DNA of 7,017 nucleotides, taken from the NCBI GenBank assembly GCA_900757335.1, contig CAAENL010000027.1, positions 1-7,017 on the forward strand, in the 5' to 3' direction. The notes beneath the pieces were generated by a model. It saw only the letters and a list, made by a program, of their open reading frames with translations. It was not told where the DNA came from and ran no database searches. Made by a program: the position numbers and the translations under genes. The DNA is from Clostridia bacterium (lineage in GTDB: Bacteria > Bacillota > Clostridia > Oscillospirales > Acutalibacteraceae). Positions 6,756-7,017 of the stretch are shown one piece after another; positions within the stretch are counted from its first letter, which is position 1, and every line of letters starts with the position of its first letter.

Positions 6756-7017
6756 TTTAATCCACCGACTTTCTCATCGACCGAAATATTTATCTCAGGA
6801 GTTCCGTAAACGGGAACAACGAAATGAAGTTTTTTTACTTCTTCAAAATCAATTTCTTTTTTACCTTCCGGAGTTATGAATTTTGTAAATATATTTATGC
6901 CTTTTATCCATTTAACGTTCGGAACCGTTTTTATATAGTTGTAAATTAATTCTTTACGCGGAAAATCTCCGATATTCCAGCCTTGACCTGAAAAATTGCC
7001 GTAAACAGGATTTAAAA
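6752..7017 (-). CDS. C-terminus of a second, upstream baseplate J-like protein, cut by the right edge
   Basis: Reading the minus strand from the right edge gives 87 open codons ending in EKVGGLK and TGA. The segment FSGQGWNIGDFPRKELI followed by YNYIKTVPNVKWIKGINIF parallels the C-terminal part of the neighbouring 720-residue protein (LGQPLHFGDLFGMIDRLKYVSYLEKLRIT): a GQ turn, an hydrophobic-Gly-Asp step, a helix, then a strand after a V-x-x-V/W pattern. This helix-strand ending is typical of baseplate J domains. Contractile injection systems often carry two baseplate J genes in tandem, which fits a 4-base overlap with the next gene. Only the end is visible, so length and full domain content are unknown. 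Alternatively it could be another wedge protein with a similar end domain. Confidence 0.65.
   Translation of the reverse strand, partial: LNPVYGNFSGQGWNIGDFPRKELIYNYIKTVPNVKWIKGINIFTKFITPEGKKEIDFEEVKKLHFVVPVYGTPEINISVDEKVGGLK

Noticed and set aside
6757..6792. Alternative frame ending SMRKSVD with TAA at 6759-6757 as the upstream gene
   Set aside because: An in-frame stop at 6792-6790 leaves only ten codons, while another frame stays open to the window edge and overlaps the next start as GTGA.
1..7017. CRISPR array, tRNA, rRNA, insertion sequence or attachment site
   Set aside because: No regularly spaced repeats, cloverleaf-forming sequence, transposase or terminal inverted repeats were seen on either strand.

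Overview
All real genes in this window lie on the minus strand, so it reads right to left. Base composition is AT-rich (mid-30s % GC by eye). Starts are preceded by strong AGGAGG-type ribosome binding sites, two genes use GTG starts, and one promoter has a near-consensus sigma-A form. Together with the protein families present, this suggests a low-GC Gram-positive bacterium (Bacillota, probably a clostridial lineage). Genus and species cannot be read from the sequence.

The right two thirds (about 1582-7017) is the distal end of a contractile injection system or phage-tail-like operon. It holds, in transcription order: the C-terminus of a probable baseplate J protein that enters from the right edge; a complete 720-residue baseplate J / putative baseplate assembly protein (TIGR02243-like); a 391-residue tail protein I-like protein (TIGR02242-like); and a 596-residue modular protein whose N-terminus looks like the conserved anchor found in extracellular contractile injection systems, with an Ig-like domain at its C-terminus. 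The first two genes overlap by 4 bases. The next gaps are 14 and 30 bases, so the four genes look like one transcript. Two tandem baseplate J proteins plus tail protein I would build the baseplate wedge. The 596-residue protein is the best candidate here for a peripheral or surface-facing element (fibre, spike collar or adaptor). Sheath, tube, tape measure, spike and ATPase genes are not in the window and would have to lie to the right.

The left part (1-1581) is a different cassette: a LemA-family membrane protein, then a secreted and membrane-anchored TPM-domain (YgcG-like) protein with a glycine-rich tail, then the first ten codons of a further gene cut by the left edge. A well-formed promoter (TCGACA, 16-base spacer, extended TGTTATAAT) straddles the stop codon of the 596-residue gene and points into lemA. 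The LemA/TPM pair is therefore probably transcribed separately, although no terminator separates it from the injection-system genes. Whether it is functionally linked to the particle is open.

The components resemble known families. The less familiar parts are the domain architecture of the 596-residue protein, the N-terminal extension of the tail protein I-like gene, and the adjacency of LemA/TPM to the contractile system. There is no gene-free stretch over 300 bases.
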